Shown: piece after piece, positions 32,431 to 42,183 of the stretch | Numbering within the stretch: position 1 is the first letter of the stretch | Layout: each line of letters starts with the position of its first letter | Source: an uncultured Prevotella sp. | GTDB taxonomy: Bacteria > Bacteroidota > Bacteroidia > Bacteroidales > Bacteroidaceae | DNA: 45,176 nt | Assembly: GCA_905234845.1 (NCBI GenBank) | Contig: CAJOIW010000028.1 | Location: 1 to 45,176 of the forward strand | Direction: 5' to 3' | Notes under the pieces: generated by a model | Databases searched by the model: none | Told to the model about the DNA's origin: nothing | Seen by the model: the letters and a program-made list of their open reading frames with translations, nothing else | Translations under genes and position numbers: made by a program

Positions 32431-34422
32431 ATGCTGGAAATGACTATGGATTACGGATATACAATTTTCATACTCCTTCTGCCACTTCTGTCCTTCCTCG
32501 TGTTAGGACTCTTAGGTATGAAGATGTCGCATAAGTCAGCTGGTCTTATCGGCACGTGTTCGTTAGGACTGGTAACGGTTTTGTCGTATTTTACAGCATT
32601 TCAGTACTTTAGTGCTGAGCGTGTGAATGGGATATACCAGACGTTTGTTCCCTATAATGTTACTTGGCTGCCATTAGGAAAACTACACTTCGACATGGGT
32701 GTTCTTTTAGACCCCATTTCGGTGGTAATGCTTATTGTCATCTCAACGGTGTCGTTCATGGTGCATATCTATTCGTTTGGCTACATGCACGGTGAAAAGG
32801 GATTCCAGCGTTATTATGCATTCCTTTCCCTGTTCACAATGTCGATGCTCGGGCTGGTAGTAGCCACCAACATTTTCCAGATGTATATGTTCTGGGAACT
32901 GGTGGGTGTGAGCTCTTATCTGCTTATCGGTTTCTACTATCCACTCCATGCGGCTGTTGCTGCATCGAAGAAAGCGTTTATCGTGACTCGCTTTGCCGAT
33001 ATGTTCTTCCTTATCGGTATTCTCATCTTTGGCTATTACACCCAGTCTTTCAGCTTCTCGTTCCTTCCCGATATTCAATTGGGCGCAGGCACAACGCCGT
33101 TTATCGAGGGTGTTCCCGCAAAGGCTATGGCAGCAGGGGCGTTTATTCTGCCCACCGCACTGGTGCTGATGTTCATTGGTGGTGCAGGTAAGAGTGCGAT
33201 GTTCCCATTGCATATCTGGTTGCCTGATGCCATGGAAGGTCCTACACCCGTTTCGGCTCTCATCCATGCCGCCACGATGGTTGTGGCTGGTGTGTTTCAG
33301 GTTGCCCGTATGTTCCCCTTGTGGATAGAATATGCGCCACAGGCCATGTCGATTATTGTATGGGTAGGCGTGTTTACTGCTTTCTATGCGGCAGCGGTTG
33401 CTTGTGCGCAGAGCGACATCAAGCGTGTGTTGGCATTCTCTACCATTTCGCAGATTGCGTTTATGATGGTAGCTCTTGGTGTATGTACGGAGATGACCAC
33501 AGGTCATGAGCATCATGGTAGTATTGGTTATATGGCCGGTATGTTCCATCTATTTACTCATGCCATGTTCAAGGCCTGCCTTTTCTTGGGCGCAGGCTGC
33601 ATCATCCACGCTGTTCACTCGAATGAGATGGCGAAGATGGGACAGTTGCGTAAGCGGCTGCCAATCACCCATTGGACTTTCCTTGTCTCTTGTTTGGCCA
33701 TTGCGGGTATTCCGTTCTTCTCGGGCTTCAGCTCTAAGGATGAAATTATCACGGCATGTATGGCTTACAGTCCAGTAGTAGGCTACATTATGACTGGCAT
33801 TGCCGCCATGACCGCTTTCTACATGTTCCGTCTCTACTACGGTATCTTCTGGGGTACTCCATGTAAGGAGAACGATCACCATGAGATGCACGAGCCCGTA
33901 GTCATGTGGCTTCCATTGGTTATTTTGTCGGTAATTACCGTCGGAGTAGGAGTATATACTACACTGGCAGGCTTCCTGGGCTGGGAAGGCTCGTTTGGTT
34001 CGTTTGTTTCTGCTGACGGACACGACTATACTATCCACTTCGATGTACAGGTGGCAGCCACTTCTACAATTATTGCCATTCTGAGTATATGTCTCGCCAC
34101 TTATATATATAAAGGTGAGCGTCAGCCTATTGCCGACAGGCTCTACAAGACCTTCCCGAAGTTGCATCGTGCGGCCTATAAGCGTTTCTATCAAGACGAG
34201 ATTTGGCAGTTCGTCACTCACAAGGTGATTTTCCGTTGTGTCTCGCGTCCTATAGCATGGTTCGACCGCCGCATTATCGATGGCACCTTCAATTTTATGG
34301 CTTGGGGCACCAACGAGGCCGGTGAGTCAATCCGTCCTTGGCAGAGTGGCGATGTGCGTCAATATGCAGTATGGTTCCTCACGGGTTCAGTTGCATTAAC
34401 ATTAATTCTTTTAAGCATCTAA
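32431..34422 (+). CDS. nuoL: NADH-quinone oxidoreductase subunit L
   Basis: NuoL is the distal antiporter-like proton-pumping subunit. The 663-residue protein includes YMFWELVGVSSYLLIGFYY (key Glu), GGAGKSAMFPLHIWLPDAME (key Lys), PVSALIHAATMVVAGVF and CAQSDIKRVLAFSTISQIAF. The C-terminal part has the long amphipathic connecting helix and last membrane helix typical of NuoL. ATG at 32431, with another ATG at 32446 (MDYGYTIF) as alternative. Confidence 0.95.
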   Translation: MLEMTMDYGYTIFILLLPLLSFLVLGLLGMKMSHKSAGLIGTCSLGLVTVLSYFTAFQYFSAERVNGIYQTFVPYNVTWLPLGKLHFDMGVLLDPISVVMLIVISTVSFMVHIYSFGYMHGEKGFQRYYAFLSLFTMSMLGLVVATNIFQMYMFWELVGVSSYLLIGFYYPLHAAVAASKKAFIVTRFADMFFLIGILIFGYYTQSFSFSFLPDIQLGAGTTPFIEGVPAKAMAAGAFILPTALVLMFIGGAGKSAMFPLHIWLPDAMEGPTPVSALIHAATMVVAGVFQVARMFPLWIEYAPQAMSIIVWVGVFTAFYAAAVACAQSDIKRVLAFSTISQIAFMMVALGVCTEMTTGHEHHGSIGYMAGMFHLFTHAMFKACLFLGAGCIIHAVHSNEMAKMGQLRKRLPITHWTFLVSCLAIAGIPFFSGFSSKDEIITACMAYSPVVGYIMTGIAAMTAFYMFRLYYGIFWGTPCKENDHHEMHEPVVMWLPLVILSVITVGVGVYTTLAGFLGWEGSFGSFVSADGHDYTIHFDVQVAATSTIIAILSICLATYIYKGERQPIADRLYKTFPKLHRAAYKRFYQDEIWQFVTHKVIFRCVSRPIAWFDRRIIDGTFNFMAWGTNEAGESIRPWQSGDVRQYAVWFLTGSVALTLILLSI

Positions 34423-34430
34423 AAAGAGAT

Positions 34431-35915
34431 ATGAACATATTATCATTATTCGTTGTAATCCCCGTACTGATGTTGCTCGGCCTCTGGCTGTCGCGCAACT
34501 TGAATCAAGTGCGTGGCGTGATGGTGGCCGGTTCGTCGTGTCTGCTGGCATTGTCTATTTGGCTGACTGTCTACTTTGTACAGCAACGTTCGGCAGGCAA
34601 CACCAGCGAGATGTTGCTCACTTACAGTATTCCTTGGTTTAAACCGTTGAATATAGCCTATGCGATAGGTGTTGATGGCATTTCTGTCGTGATGTTGTTG
34701 CTGTCGAGCATTATCGTGTTTACGGGAACATTTGCCTCATGGCAATTGAAACCGCTTACCAAAGAATATTTCCTTTGGTTCACGCTGCTTTCGACAGGTG
34801 TGTTCGGCTTCTTTATCTCGGTAGACATGTTCACAATGTTCATGTTCTATGAGGTTGCCCTTATTCCCATGTACCTGCTTATCGGTGTGTGGGGTAGTGG
34901 AGCAAAAGAATATTCAGCGATGAAGCTCACGCTGATGCTTATGGGAGGTTCGGCACTACTCATCCTCGGCATTCTTGGCATCTACTATTTCAGTGGCGCA
35001 CAGACGATGAATGTCAACGAGATAGCTGCTCTGCACAATATTCCCGTACATATCCAGAAGATATTCTTCCCGTTTATCTTCATCGGATTTGGAGTTCTTG
35101 GAGCCATGTTCCCGTTCCATACATGGAGTCCCGACGGTCATGCCAGTGCGCCTACCGCCGTGTCAATGCTCCATGCAGGTGTGCTCATGAAGCTTGGAGG
35201 CTATGGTTGTTTCCGCGTAGCTATGTATCTGCTGCCCGATGCTGCCCGTGAGTTGGCATGGATATTCCTGATACTGACCACCATCTCTGTGGTTTACGGT
35301 GCTCTCTCTGCCTGTGTGCAGACTGATTTGAAGTATATCAATGCTTATTCTTCGGTGAGCCACTGCGGACTGGTGCTCTTCGCTCTGCTTATGATGACGC
35401 AGAACGCTGCATCGGGAGCCATACTTCAGATGCTCTCCCACGGATTGATGACCGCACTATTCTTTGCTCTCATCGGTATGATCTATGGCCGCACCCATAC
35501 GCGTGATGTGCGTCGGTTGGGTGGATTGATGAAGATAATGCCTTTCTTGGCCGTTGGCTATCTTATCGCTGGTCTGGCCAATCTCGGCCTTCCGGGATTC
35601 TCTGGCTTTACGGCTGAGATGACTATTTTCGTAGGCTCGTTCGAGAATGCCGACACGTTCCGTCGCGTCTGCACCATCATCGCTTGTACTTCAATCGTCG
35701 TCACGGCTGTCTACATCCTTCGTGTGGCAGGTAAGATTCTCATGGGCAAGGTTGCCGACCCGCACTATGAAACGCTCACCGATGCCACATGGGACGAGCG
35801 GGTGGCAGTGGCCTGTCTTATCTTCTGCGTGGCAGGCTTAGGACTTACCCCGTTCTTCTTTAAGCCTATTGTCGACAATGGTGTGTTACCCATACTCAAC
35901 AACATATTTATGTGA
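34431..35915 (+). CDS. nuoM: NADH-quinone oxidoreductase subunit M
   Basis: Antiporter-like proton-pumping subunit of 494 residues from the ATG at 34431, 8 bp after the nuoL stop. The key Glu is in FMFYEVALIPMYLLIGVWG, and the proton-path Lys region in FPFHTWSPDGHASAPTAVSM and LHAGVLMKLGGYG; TDLKYINAYSSVSHCG and GLANLGLPGFSGF follow. An open frame reaching back to 34338 overlaps nuoL and is not used. Confidence 0.95.
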   Translation: MNILSLFVVIPVLMLLGLWLSRNLNQVRGVMVAGSSCLLALSIWLTVYFVQQRSAGNTSEMLLTYSIPWFKPLNIAYAIGVDGISVVMLLLSSIIVFTGTFASWQLKPLTKEYFLWFTLLSTGVFGFFISVDMFTMFMFYEVALIPMYLLIGVWGSGAKEYSAMKLTLMLMGGSALLILGILGIYYFSGAQTMNVNEIAALHNIPVHIQKIFFPFIFIGFGVLGAMFPFHTWSPDGHASAPTAVSMLHAGVLMKLGGYGCFRVAMYLLPDAARELAWIFLILTTISVVYGALSACVQTDLKYINAYSSVSHCGLVLFALLMMTQNAASGAILQMLSHGLMTALFFALIGMIYGRTHTRDVRRLGGLMKIMPFLAVGYLIAGLANLGLPGFSGFTAEMTIFVGSFENADTFRRVCTIIACTSIVVTAVYILRVAGKILMGKVADPHYETLTDATWDERVAVACLIFCVAGLGLTPFFFKPIVDNGVLPILNNIFM

Positions 35916-35939
35916 GGATAAATCCGTTATTATGTTAAT

Positions 35940-37397
35940 ATGTCTGATAACATTAATATGTCTATTATGAATTACAGTCAATTTTTGAATATGATACCCG
36001 AGGCGACGCTTGTTGGCATATTGATAGTGCTTTTCGTTGCCGACTTCGCGCTTAGTAAGAGTTCGCGCAAGCATCCCATTATGCGTTGTCTTACCCACAC
36101 GTTGTTGCTCCTGCAGCTTGTGCCTTGTTTGCTGGCTGCTCCGGCAGAGGCTTTTGGCGGACTCTATGTTACTACGGCGGCCGCTAATGTGATGAAAGTT
36201 ATTCTTACTGCTGGTGCACTCATAGTCTGCATCATGGCGCAGCCATGGATAGAACATGAGGTGAGCCGCCGTTACGAGGGGGAGTTCTACATGCTCGTAG
36301 TGTCCACCTTGCTGGGTATGTATATGATGATGTCGAGCGGCCATTTCCTCATGTTCTTCCTTGGCCTTGAAATGGCCAGCGTTCCTATGGCCTGCCTTGT
36401 GGCAATGGACAAATGGAAGAAGACATCAGCCGAGGCGGGTGCAAAGTATATCCTTATAGCCACCTTCTCCAGTGGTGTGATGCTCTATGGTATCTCTATG
36501 CTCTATGCGGCATGTGGCACGCTCTACTTCGACGACGTCGCCACTTCACTCAGTGTAAAGCCTCTCACCATTGCAGGTCTTGTATTCTTCTTCAGTGGGT
36601 TGGGCTTTAAAATCTCGCTTGTACCGTTCCATTTCTGGACAGCCGATACCTATCAGGGTGCTCCCACAGCGGTTACTGGCTACCTGTCGGTCGTATCCAA
36701 GGGAGCGGCAGCTTTTGCGCTGTGTGCCATTCTGATGAAGGTGTTCGCCCCAATGGTACAGCAGTGGGAGGTGATGCTCTATGTTGTTATCGTGCTCTCC
36801 ATTACAGTGGCCAATCTTTTTGCCATCCGTCAGCGTGAGCTCAAGCGTTTTATGGCCTTCTCTTCCATTTCGCAGGCAGGCTACATCATGCTCGCCGTGG
36901 TGGGCAATTCTGTCGCCGGCGTTACCGCATTGATGTACTACACACTCGTATATGTAGTGGCCAACCTTGCCGTCTTTGCAGTCATCAATATAGTAGAGCA
37001 GCGTAATGGCGGAACGACTGAGATGGACAGCTATGCGGGTTTCTATCAGACAAATCCCCGTCTGGCATTCCTCATGACAATCGCATTGTTCTCTTTGGCA
37101 GGCATTCCACCCTTCGCAGGAATGTTCTCCAAATTCTTCGTTTTCATGGCTGCTGCCGGCGAAGGCTCAAAATGGGCTTATGCAGTAGTGTTTGTAGCAT
37201 TGGTCAATACCGTGGTGTCGCTCTACTACTATCTGCTTATTGTCAAGGAGATGTATATTAAGAAAACCGAGTCACCCCTTCCAGCCTTCTGTAGCGATGC
37301 CTCCACAAAGCTTTCGCTTGCAATTTGCACCGCAGGCATTGTCCTCTTCGGTGTATGCTCGTGTATCTATCAGTGGCTTGCCAATAGCACAATGTAG
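35940..37397 (+). CDS. nuoN: NADH-quinone oxidoreductase subunit N
   Basis: Third antiporter-like subunit, 485 residues. Diagnostic parts are [20 protein letters not shown] (key Glu), [36 protein letters not shown] and [20 protein letters not shown]. ATGs at 35940, 35958 and 35967 are possible starts; the last ([17 protein letters not shown]) is closest to the family. Last gene of the nuo operon; a strong terminator is 41 bp downstream. Confidence 0.94.
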   Translation: MSDNINMSIMNYSQFLNMIPEATLVGILIVLFVADFALSKSSRKHPIMRCLTHTLLLLQLVPCLLAAPAEAFGGLYVTTAAANVMKVILTAGALIVCIMAQPWIEHEVSRRYEGEFYMLVVSTLLGMYMMMSSGHFLMFFLGLEMASVPMACLVAMDKWKKTSAEAGAKYILIATFSSGVMLYGISMLYAACGTLYFDDVATSLSVKPLTIAGLVFFFSGLGFKISLVPFHFWTADTYQGAPTAVTGYLSVVSKGAAAFALCAILMKVFAPMVQQWEVMLYVVIVLSITVANLFAIRQRELKRFMAFSSISQAGYIMLAVVGNSVAGVTALMYYTLVYVVANLAVFAVINIVEQRNGGTTEMDSYAGFYQTNPRLAFLMTIALFSLAGIPPFAGMFSKFFVFMAAAGEGSKWAYAVVFVALVNTVVSLYYYLLIVKEMYIKKTESPLPAFCSDASTKLSLAICTAGIVLFGVCSCIYQWLANSTM

Positions 37398-37437
37398 AAA
37401 CACGATAGGTCGAACGGAAAGGCGTTAAAATACTGAT

Positions 37438-37483
37438 AAGAAACGGAAGATTAACAACCACAGTTGTTAATCTTCCGTTTCTT
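37438..37483 (+). terminator. Terminator of the nuo operon
   Basis: A 21-bp arm (37438-37458, ending AAGATTAACAAC) pairs perfectly with 37463-37483 (GTTGTTAATCTT...) over a CACA loop, followed by TATGTTT. It begins the 346-bp gene-free stretch 37398-37743, which otherwise holds array 3 and a promoter. Confidence 0.85.
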
Positions 37484-37520
37484 TATGTTTGGCAATCTGA
37501 ACAACGGTCTATTACTCAGT

Positions 37521-37580
37521 GAAACCTTAGCTTTCGCACAGTAAAAGCTTGTCTTTCGTGTCTTATAGTCTGCCTTTTCA
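37521..37580. repeat. Array of degenerate 22-bp CTTTCG units (array 3)
   Basis: TTTC cores at 37532, 37554 and 37576, exactly 22 bp apart, in TAGCTTTCGCACAG, TTGTCTTTCGTGTC and TGCCTTTTCAAG. Shorter than arrays 1 and 2. It ends about 50 bp before the -33 element at 37632. Confidence 0.55.
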
Positions 37581-37631
37581 AGAGAGAGCATTGTTTTGAT
37601 AAAAAGGAAGTGTCAAAAAGTGCTTGATAAA

Positions 37632-37663
37632 TTTGTGGGTTAGTAGGATTTTTTTTATTTTTG
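37632..37663 (+). promoter_or_regulatory. Promoter of the lipoprotein-miaA-kinase operon
   Basis: TTTG (37632-37635), 20-nt spacer, TATTTTTG (37656-37663). The leader to the ATG at 37744 is about 75 nt. Confidence 0.75.
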
Positions 37664-37743
37664 CAGCATAATAATGGGAAAGCATAGTTTTCTCTGCAAA
37701 TTATGTTCATTATGTGATTTTTAATTAATTTCTATTGATTATT

Positions 37744-38214
37744 ATGAAAAAAACAAGAACAATTTGGATGCTAATCTTGGCGTGCATCGTAAGTGTTGGA
37801 ATTATGAGTTGTGCGGACAAAGAAGATGGCGAGAGTTGGGATGACTGGGAATTTCGTAATACTATCAATGGTATGCCTTGGCATGTTGATAAGATAAAAG
37901 ACGCCAACGGCAACTGGAAGAGTTGGTCGGATGCTAGTCTCTTTTGGTTTGAGGTAAAGTTCAGTGCCAGCAATCACAACTTTAATTCAGAAAAATTCTA
38001 CTATAATGATGGTGTGGCTGACGAATCGACGCGTGAAAAATACGATTCATCAAATAATACCGCCTATACCATTAGCGGTAAAACTATTGAGGCGACTGTT
38101 GATGGAACAAAGTATTTCCGTATTGTCCTTAACGAGAAGGTGACATCGCTGATGAAATGTTCGCTCTATTTCTATAAGGAAAACAAAACCTTCGAGGTGA
38201 TAATGAGCCGGTAA
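37744..38214 (+). CDS. Small lipoprotein, function unknown
   Basis: A 156-residue protein with a lipoprotein signal (MKKTRTIWMLILACIVSVGI, then MSCADKED; the lipidated Cys follows at about residue 22). The mature part is rich in aromatic residues and strands (WDDWEFRNTINGMPWHVDKI, YTISGKTIEATVDGTKYFRI, SLYFYKENKTFEVIM), suggesting a small beta-sandwich or lipocalin-like fold; I do not recognise a family. A TTG at 37735 is in frame but the ATG is preferred. The stop TAA is followed at once by the miaA ATG, so the two are in one operon. Confidence 0.7.
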   Translation: MKKTRTIWMLILACIVSVGIMSCADKEDGESWDDWEFRNTINGMPWHVDKIKDANGNWKSWSDASLFWFEVKFSASNHNFNSEKFYYNDGVADESTREKYDSSNNTAYTISGKTIEATVDGTKYFRIVLNEKVTSLMKCSLYFYKENKTFEVIMSR

Positions 38215-39174
38215 ATGGCAAAGCCTCAGATGATAACCATTCTGGGTCCAACGGCTTGCGGAAAGACAGCTTTGGCCGTGGCCGTGGCACGAGAGTTGGG
38301 CGGCGAGATAATCTCTGCTGACTCACGTCAGGTGTATCGTCGTATGGATATTGGGACGGGAAAGGATCTCGGTGAATATACGGTTGTGTCTCTCTCATGC
38401 CCAGAGGATAGAGTTGTTGTTCCCCATCATCTTATCGACATTTGTGAGCCAGGGGCAAAATATAATCTTTTCCAGTATCAGCAAGATTTCCATCATGCCC
38501 TCGAAGATGTACAAAGTAGGGGAGCGGTGCCCATCCTCTGCGGGGGGACAGGGTTGTATATAGAAGCTGTTTTGAAAGGCTATGCTCTGTCGCCCGTACC
38601 GCAAAATCCAGAATTGCGTAGGGAGTTGGAGAGAAAGTCGTTGGAAGAACTGACGGAAATGTTGGTAGAACTGAAACGAGAAACGGGTAGCAACATGCAC
38701 AACCACACCGATGTGGATACAGCCCAACGAGCCATTCGTGCCATTGAAATAGAGCAATATAACCTTCATCGCCCATTAGCCGAGCGCGAGATGCCTGCTG
38801 TTGATGCCCTTATTGTGGGTGTTGACATTGATAGGGAAGAGCGCCGCCGACGTATTTCGGCCCGACTTCAACAACGTATTGACGACGGTATGGTAGAGGA
38901 GGTGAGGGGATTGCTCGCCGAAGGCATCAAGGCTGAAGACTTGATATACTACGGATTGGAATATAAATATATAACGGAATATGTCATTGGACGAACTACC
39001 TACGATGAGATGTTCAGCCGTTTGGAGATAGCCATTCATCAGTTTGCCAAGCGACAGATGACCTGGTTTAGAGGCATGGAGCGCCGCGGGTTCACGATTC
39101 ACTGGATAGCCGCGCTCGATGGTGTGGAGGAAAATGTAAAAAAGATAAAGCAATTATATGGAAAAACAAACTGA
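38215..39174 (+). CDS. miaA: tRNA dimethylallyltransferase
   Basis: MiaA adds a dimethylallyl group to N6 of A37 in tRNAs reading codons that start with U. The 319-residue protein has the P-loop ILGPTACGKTALAVAVA, DSRQVYRRMDIGTGK (substrate/catalytic Asp), PHHLIDICEPG, the GGTGLYIEAVLKGY signature and QRAIRAIEIEQY, with QFAKRQMTWFRGM at the C-terminus. Start directly after the lipoprotein stop. Overlaps the following kinase gene by 17 bp. Confidence 0.93.
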   Translation: MAKPQMITILGPTACGKTALAVAVARELGGEIISADSRQVYRRMDIGTGKDLGEYTVVSLSCPEDRVVVPHHLIDICEPGAKYNLFQYQQDFHHALEDVQSRGAVPILCGGTGLYIEAVLKGYALSPVPQNPELRRELERKSLEELTEMLVELKRETGSNMHNHTDVDTAQRAIRAIEIEQYNLHRPLAEREMPAVDALIVGVDIDREERRRRISARLQQRIDDGMVEEVRGLLAEGIKAEDLIYYGLEYKYITEYVIGRTTYDEMFSRLEIAIHQFAKRQMTWFRGMERRGFTIHWIAALDGVEENVKKIKQLYGKTN

Positions 39175-40123
39175 ACAACAACAGTCCTCAGCACAGTTGG
39201 GAGGACGTTGGGGCGTATTGTATTGTCCGAAAGGCAGCAGTTTCTTCCCTCAGAAAAAACGTGAGCACGTGGAGAAACTATTGCAGGAGCGTGGCATCGA
39301 ATACGATTTGCTTCAAAGCGAGAATGCCAAGAGTGTGGATAGGCTCGTGAAGATGTTTCTAAACAATGGCTATGAGACCATCATCATCGTGGGGGGCGAT
39401 TCGGCATTGAATGATGCAGTTAACTGTCTGATGCAATTAGAACAACAAAAAAGGGAAACTGTCAACATTGGTCTCATTCCTAACGGTTTGATGAACGATT
39501 TTGCCAAGTTTTGGGAAATGAAGGAAGGCGATGATGAAGCCATCATCGACGGATTAGCGCAACACCGCGTGAGAAAAATAGACTTGGGTTGTATGCGCTA
39601 TAAAAACAAACAAGGCGAGGCTTGTCGTAGATATTTCTTAAATTGCGTGAACATTGGTCTTATCGCAACCATCATGAATCTTCGTCGGCAAACCCGTCAT
39701 ATCTTCGGCTCGCGAACATTGTCGTTCATCTTCTCGTTCGTCCTCCTCATCTTCCAAAGGCTGGAGTATAAGATGCACATAAAAATCAATACCGATACGA
39801 TTAAGCGGAGGGTAATGACGGTGTGTGTGGGAAATGCACTCGGATATGGGCAGACGCCTAATGCCGTTCCCTACAATGGTCAGCTTGATGTCTCGGTGGT
39901 TTATCATCCGGAAATCACCCAACTCTTTGAAGGAATCTATCTCTTCTTGCGTGGAAAGTTTCTCAACCACCGCAGCGTGCATCCATATCGCACACAAAAG
40001 GTGGATATTCTGGAAGCTAACCATGCACTTGTGGGCATTGACGGACGGCTGATGGACTCTCCAGTAGTGCCGTTTGCGATAACGGTGGAGCAGGAAGTCA
40101 TCAATTTCCTCATGCCGCAGTGA
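39158..40123 (+). CDS. Diacylglycerol/lipid kinase-family protein with altered catalytic motifs
   Basis: The 321-residue protein belongs to the DAGK-catalytic (DgkB/LCB5/YegS) family. The nucleotide motif normally read as GGDGTxxE is here VGGDSALNDAVN (Gly79, Gly80, Asp81), and the partner PxGTxND motif is IPNGLMNDFAKF (107-118). The rest of the fold is kept: NCVNIGLIATIM, VCVGNALGYGQTPNA, GQLDVSVVYHPE and the C-terminal IDGRLMDSPVVPF. Either the substrate or nucleotide differs, or the kinase is weak. Overlap with miaA puts it in that operon. It ends 84 bp before the glycogen operon, which has its own promoter. Confidence 0.8.
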   Translation: MEKQTEQQQSSAQLGGRWGVLYCPKGSSFFPQKKREHVEKLLQERGIEYDLLQSENAKSVDRLVKMFLNNGYETIIIVGGDSALNDAVNCLMQLEQQKRETVNIGLIPNGLMNDFAKFWEMKEGDDEAIIDGLAQHRVRKIDLGCMRYKNKQGEACRRYFLNCVNIGLIATIMNLRRQTRHIFGSRTLSFIFSFVLLIFQRLEYKMHIKINTDTIKRRVMTVCVGNALGYGQTPNAVPYNGQLDVSVVYHPEITQLFEGIYLFLRGKFLNHRSVHPYRTQKVDILEANHALVGIDGRLMDSPVVPFAITVEQEVINFLMPQ

Positions 40124-40138
40124 AAACCTGCTGAAAAT

Positions 40139-40169
40139 TTTGAGAATTGAAAGAAATAATTTATCTTTG
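40139..40169 (+). promoter_or_regulatory. Promoter of the glycogen cluster
   Basis: TTTG (40139-40142), 19-nt spacer, TATCTTTG (40162-40169). The leader to the ATG at 40208 is about 33 nt. Confidence 0.75.
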
Positions 40170-40207
40170 CATAAGATTCAAACTATCGACCTAAATCATA
40201 AAAGTGA

Positions 40208-42172
40208 ATGAAAGAGCAGAAAAAGAGTTATTTGCGTTTTGAAAAGGCGCTGATGACTAATCTGGAAGCCTCATTGCACAGGGAATTGTTGCGCACTAAC
40301 CGTTCTGGAGCCTACTCCTGTTCCACTTTGGTGGAATGTAACACGCGGAAATATCATGGATTGTTAGTGGTTCCTGTGCCTGAGTTGGACGATGAGAACC
40401 ATGTGTTGCTCTCGTCACTCGATGTCACCGTAGTGCAACATGGGGCAGAATTTAACCTCGGGCTCCATAAGTATCAGGGCAACAATTACAGTCCCAAGGG
40501 ACATAAGTATATCCGCGAGGTGGATTGCGACCATATTCCTACGACTGTGTATCGTGTTGGAGGTGTGATACTGAAGAAGGAGTTTGTGTTCCAAGCCTAT
40601 GAAGACCGCCTTCTTATACGTTACACGCTTGTCGACGCCCATTCACCGACGACGTTGCGTTTTCGTCCCTTCCTCGCTTTTAGGAGCGTCAGGGAATTTA
40701 CCCATGAGAATAGTGTGGCTTCGCGCGAGTACTCACCAGTGGACAAAGGCATCAAGACTTGCATGTATGAAGGTTACCCGGATCTTTATATGCAATTCTC
40801 TAAGAAAAACGAGTTTATCTTCATGCCTGACTGGTATCGCGGCATTGAGTATCCCAAAGAGCAGGAGCGTGGCTATGCGTCGAACGAGGATCTTTATGTC
40901 CCCGGCTATTTTGAGATGGATATAAAGAAAGGAGAGAGTATCGTTTTTGCCGCCTCCACCTCTGAGATAAAGACCTCACGGCTGAAGAAGCTTTTCGACG
41001 AGGAAGTGGGATATCGCCCACCACGCGACAATTTTTTCCATTGTCTTGTTAATGCCGCACATCAGTTCCATAATCGGACAAAGAAGGACGAGCGCTATAT
41101 TCTTGCCGGCTATCCTTGGTTCAAGGCTCGTGCACGTGATACATTTATAGCCTTGCCGGGATTAACTTTGTCCATTGGCGAAGACGACTACTTCGAGCTC
41201 GTCATGGAAACTGCCGAGCGAGGGTTGAGGGAATTCATGGCAGGCAAGCCATTGACAGCAAAAATCTATGAGGTAGAGCAGCCTGACGTGATGCTTTGGG
41301 CTGTATGGGCCATACAGCAATATGCCAAGAAATGTGGTAAGGAGCGTTGTCTGAAACGCTATAAGCAATTGTTGCTCGACATTGTGAAATACATAGAGGA
41401 AGGTAAACATCCCAACCTCGTTCTCGATGACAACGGATTACTCCGTACGGATGGAAAGAAAAAAGCCGTAACTTGGATGAACTCGACGGCCAACGGACGC
41501 CCTGTAGTGCCCCGGACTGGCTATATCGTAGAGTTCAACGCGCTTTGGTACAATGCTCTGCGTTTTGTTGCGAGCCTTGCAAGGGAAGAAAACCAAATAA
41601 AAGAAGTGGGGTACCTTGAGACATTGGCCGAGAAGACGAAGGCAGCTTTTGTAGAGACCTTCCTCAATGAGTATGGTTATCTGTTCGATTATGTAGACGG
41701 CCAGATGATGGATTGGAGTGTAAGGCCCAACATGATATTCGCCGTTGCGCTTGACTACTCACCTCTTGACCAGCGGCAAAAGAAGAGCGTGCTCGACGTT
41801 TGTACCCGTGAGCTGCTTACCCCCAAGGGTCTTCGCTCGCTCTCGCCCAAGAGTGGTGGCTACAATCCTTACTATGTAGGACCTCAGGCACAGCGCGACT
41901 ATGCCTATCATCAGGGCACGGCGTGGCCATGGCTCGGCGGGTTCTATATGGAGGCCTGTCTGAAGCTCTATAAGCGCACACGTCTCAGCTTTATCGAACG
42001 TCAGATGGTGGGCTATGAAGACGAGATGTTCTTCCATGCTGTCGGTACCATTCCCGAACTTTTCGACGGCAATCCTCCCTTCTCCGGACGGGGTGCTATG
42101 TCGTTTGCCATGAATGTCGCCGAGATTCTGCGTACACTCGAACTACTTGAAAAATATAAATATCAGAATTAG
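40208..42172 (+). CDS. Glycogen debranching enzyme (amylo-alpha-1,6-glucosidase, GH133-like)
   Basis: A 654-residue protein of the archaeal/bacterial GDE type. The N-terminal beta-rich domain (about 1-270) begins NRSGAYSCSTLVECNTRKYHG and covers the region with RYTLVDAHSPTTLRFRPFL. The C-terminal alpha/alpha-barrel (about 285-645) has AGYPWFKARARDTFIALPGL, LRTDGKKKAVTWMNS, YIVEFNALWYNAL and YAYHQGTAWPWLGGF, the substrate-cleft segments of the family. It removes alpha-1,6 branch stubs during glycogen breakdown. First gene of a three-gene cluster; its stop TAG overlaps the ribosome-binding site AGGAGG (42171-42176) of the next gene. Confidence 0.92.
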   Translation: MKEQKKSYLRFEKALMTNLEASLHRELLRTNRSGAYSCSTLVECNTRKYHGLLVVPVPELDDENHVLLSSLDVTVVQHGAEFNLGLHKYQGNNYSPKGHKYIREVDCDHIPTTVYRVGGVILKKEFVFQAYEDRLLIRYTLVDAHSPTTLRFRPFLAFRSVREFTHENSVASREYSPVDKGIKTCMYEGYPDLYMQFSKKNEFIFMPDWYRGIEYPKEQERGYASNEDLYVPGYFEMDIKKGESIVFAASTSEIKTSRLKKLFDEEVGYRPPRDNFFHCLVNAAHQFHNRTKKDERYILAGYPWFKARARDTFIALPGLTLSIGEDDYFELVMETAERGLREFMAGKPLTAKIYEVEQPDVMLWAVWAIQQYAKKCGKERCLKRYKQLLLDIVKYIEEGKHPNLVLDDNGLLRTDGKKKAVTWMNSTANGRPVVPRTGYIVEFNALWYNALRFVASLAREENQIKEVGYLETLAEKTKAAFVETFLNEYGYLFDYVDGQMMDWSVRPNMIFAVALDYSPLDQRQKKSVLDVCTRELLTPKGLRSLSPKSGGYNPYYVGPQAQRDYAYHQGTAWPWLGGFYMEACLKLYKRTRLSFIERQMVGYEDEMFFHAVGTIPELFDGNPPFSGRGAMSFAMNVAEILRTLELLEKYKYQN

Positions 42173-42183
42173 GAGGATAAGTT

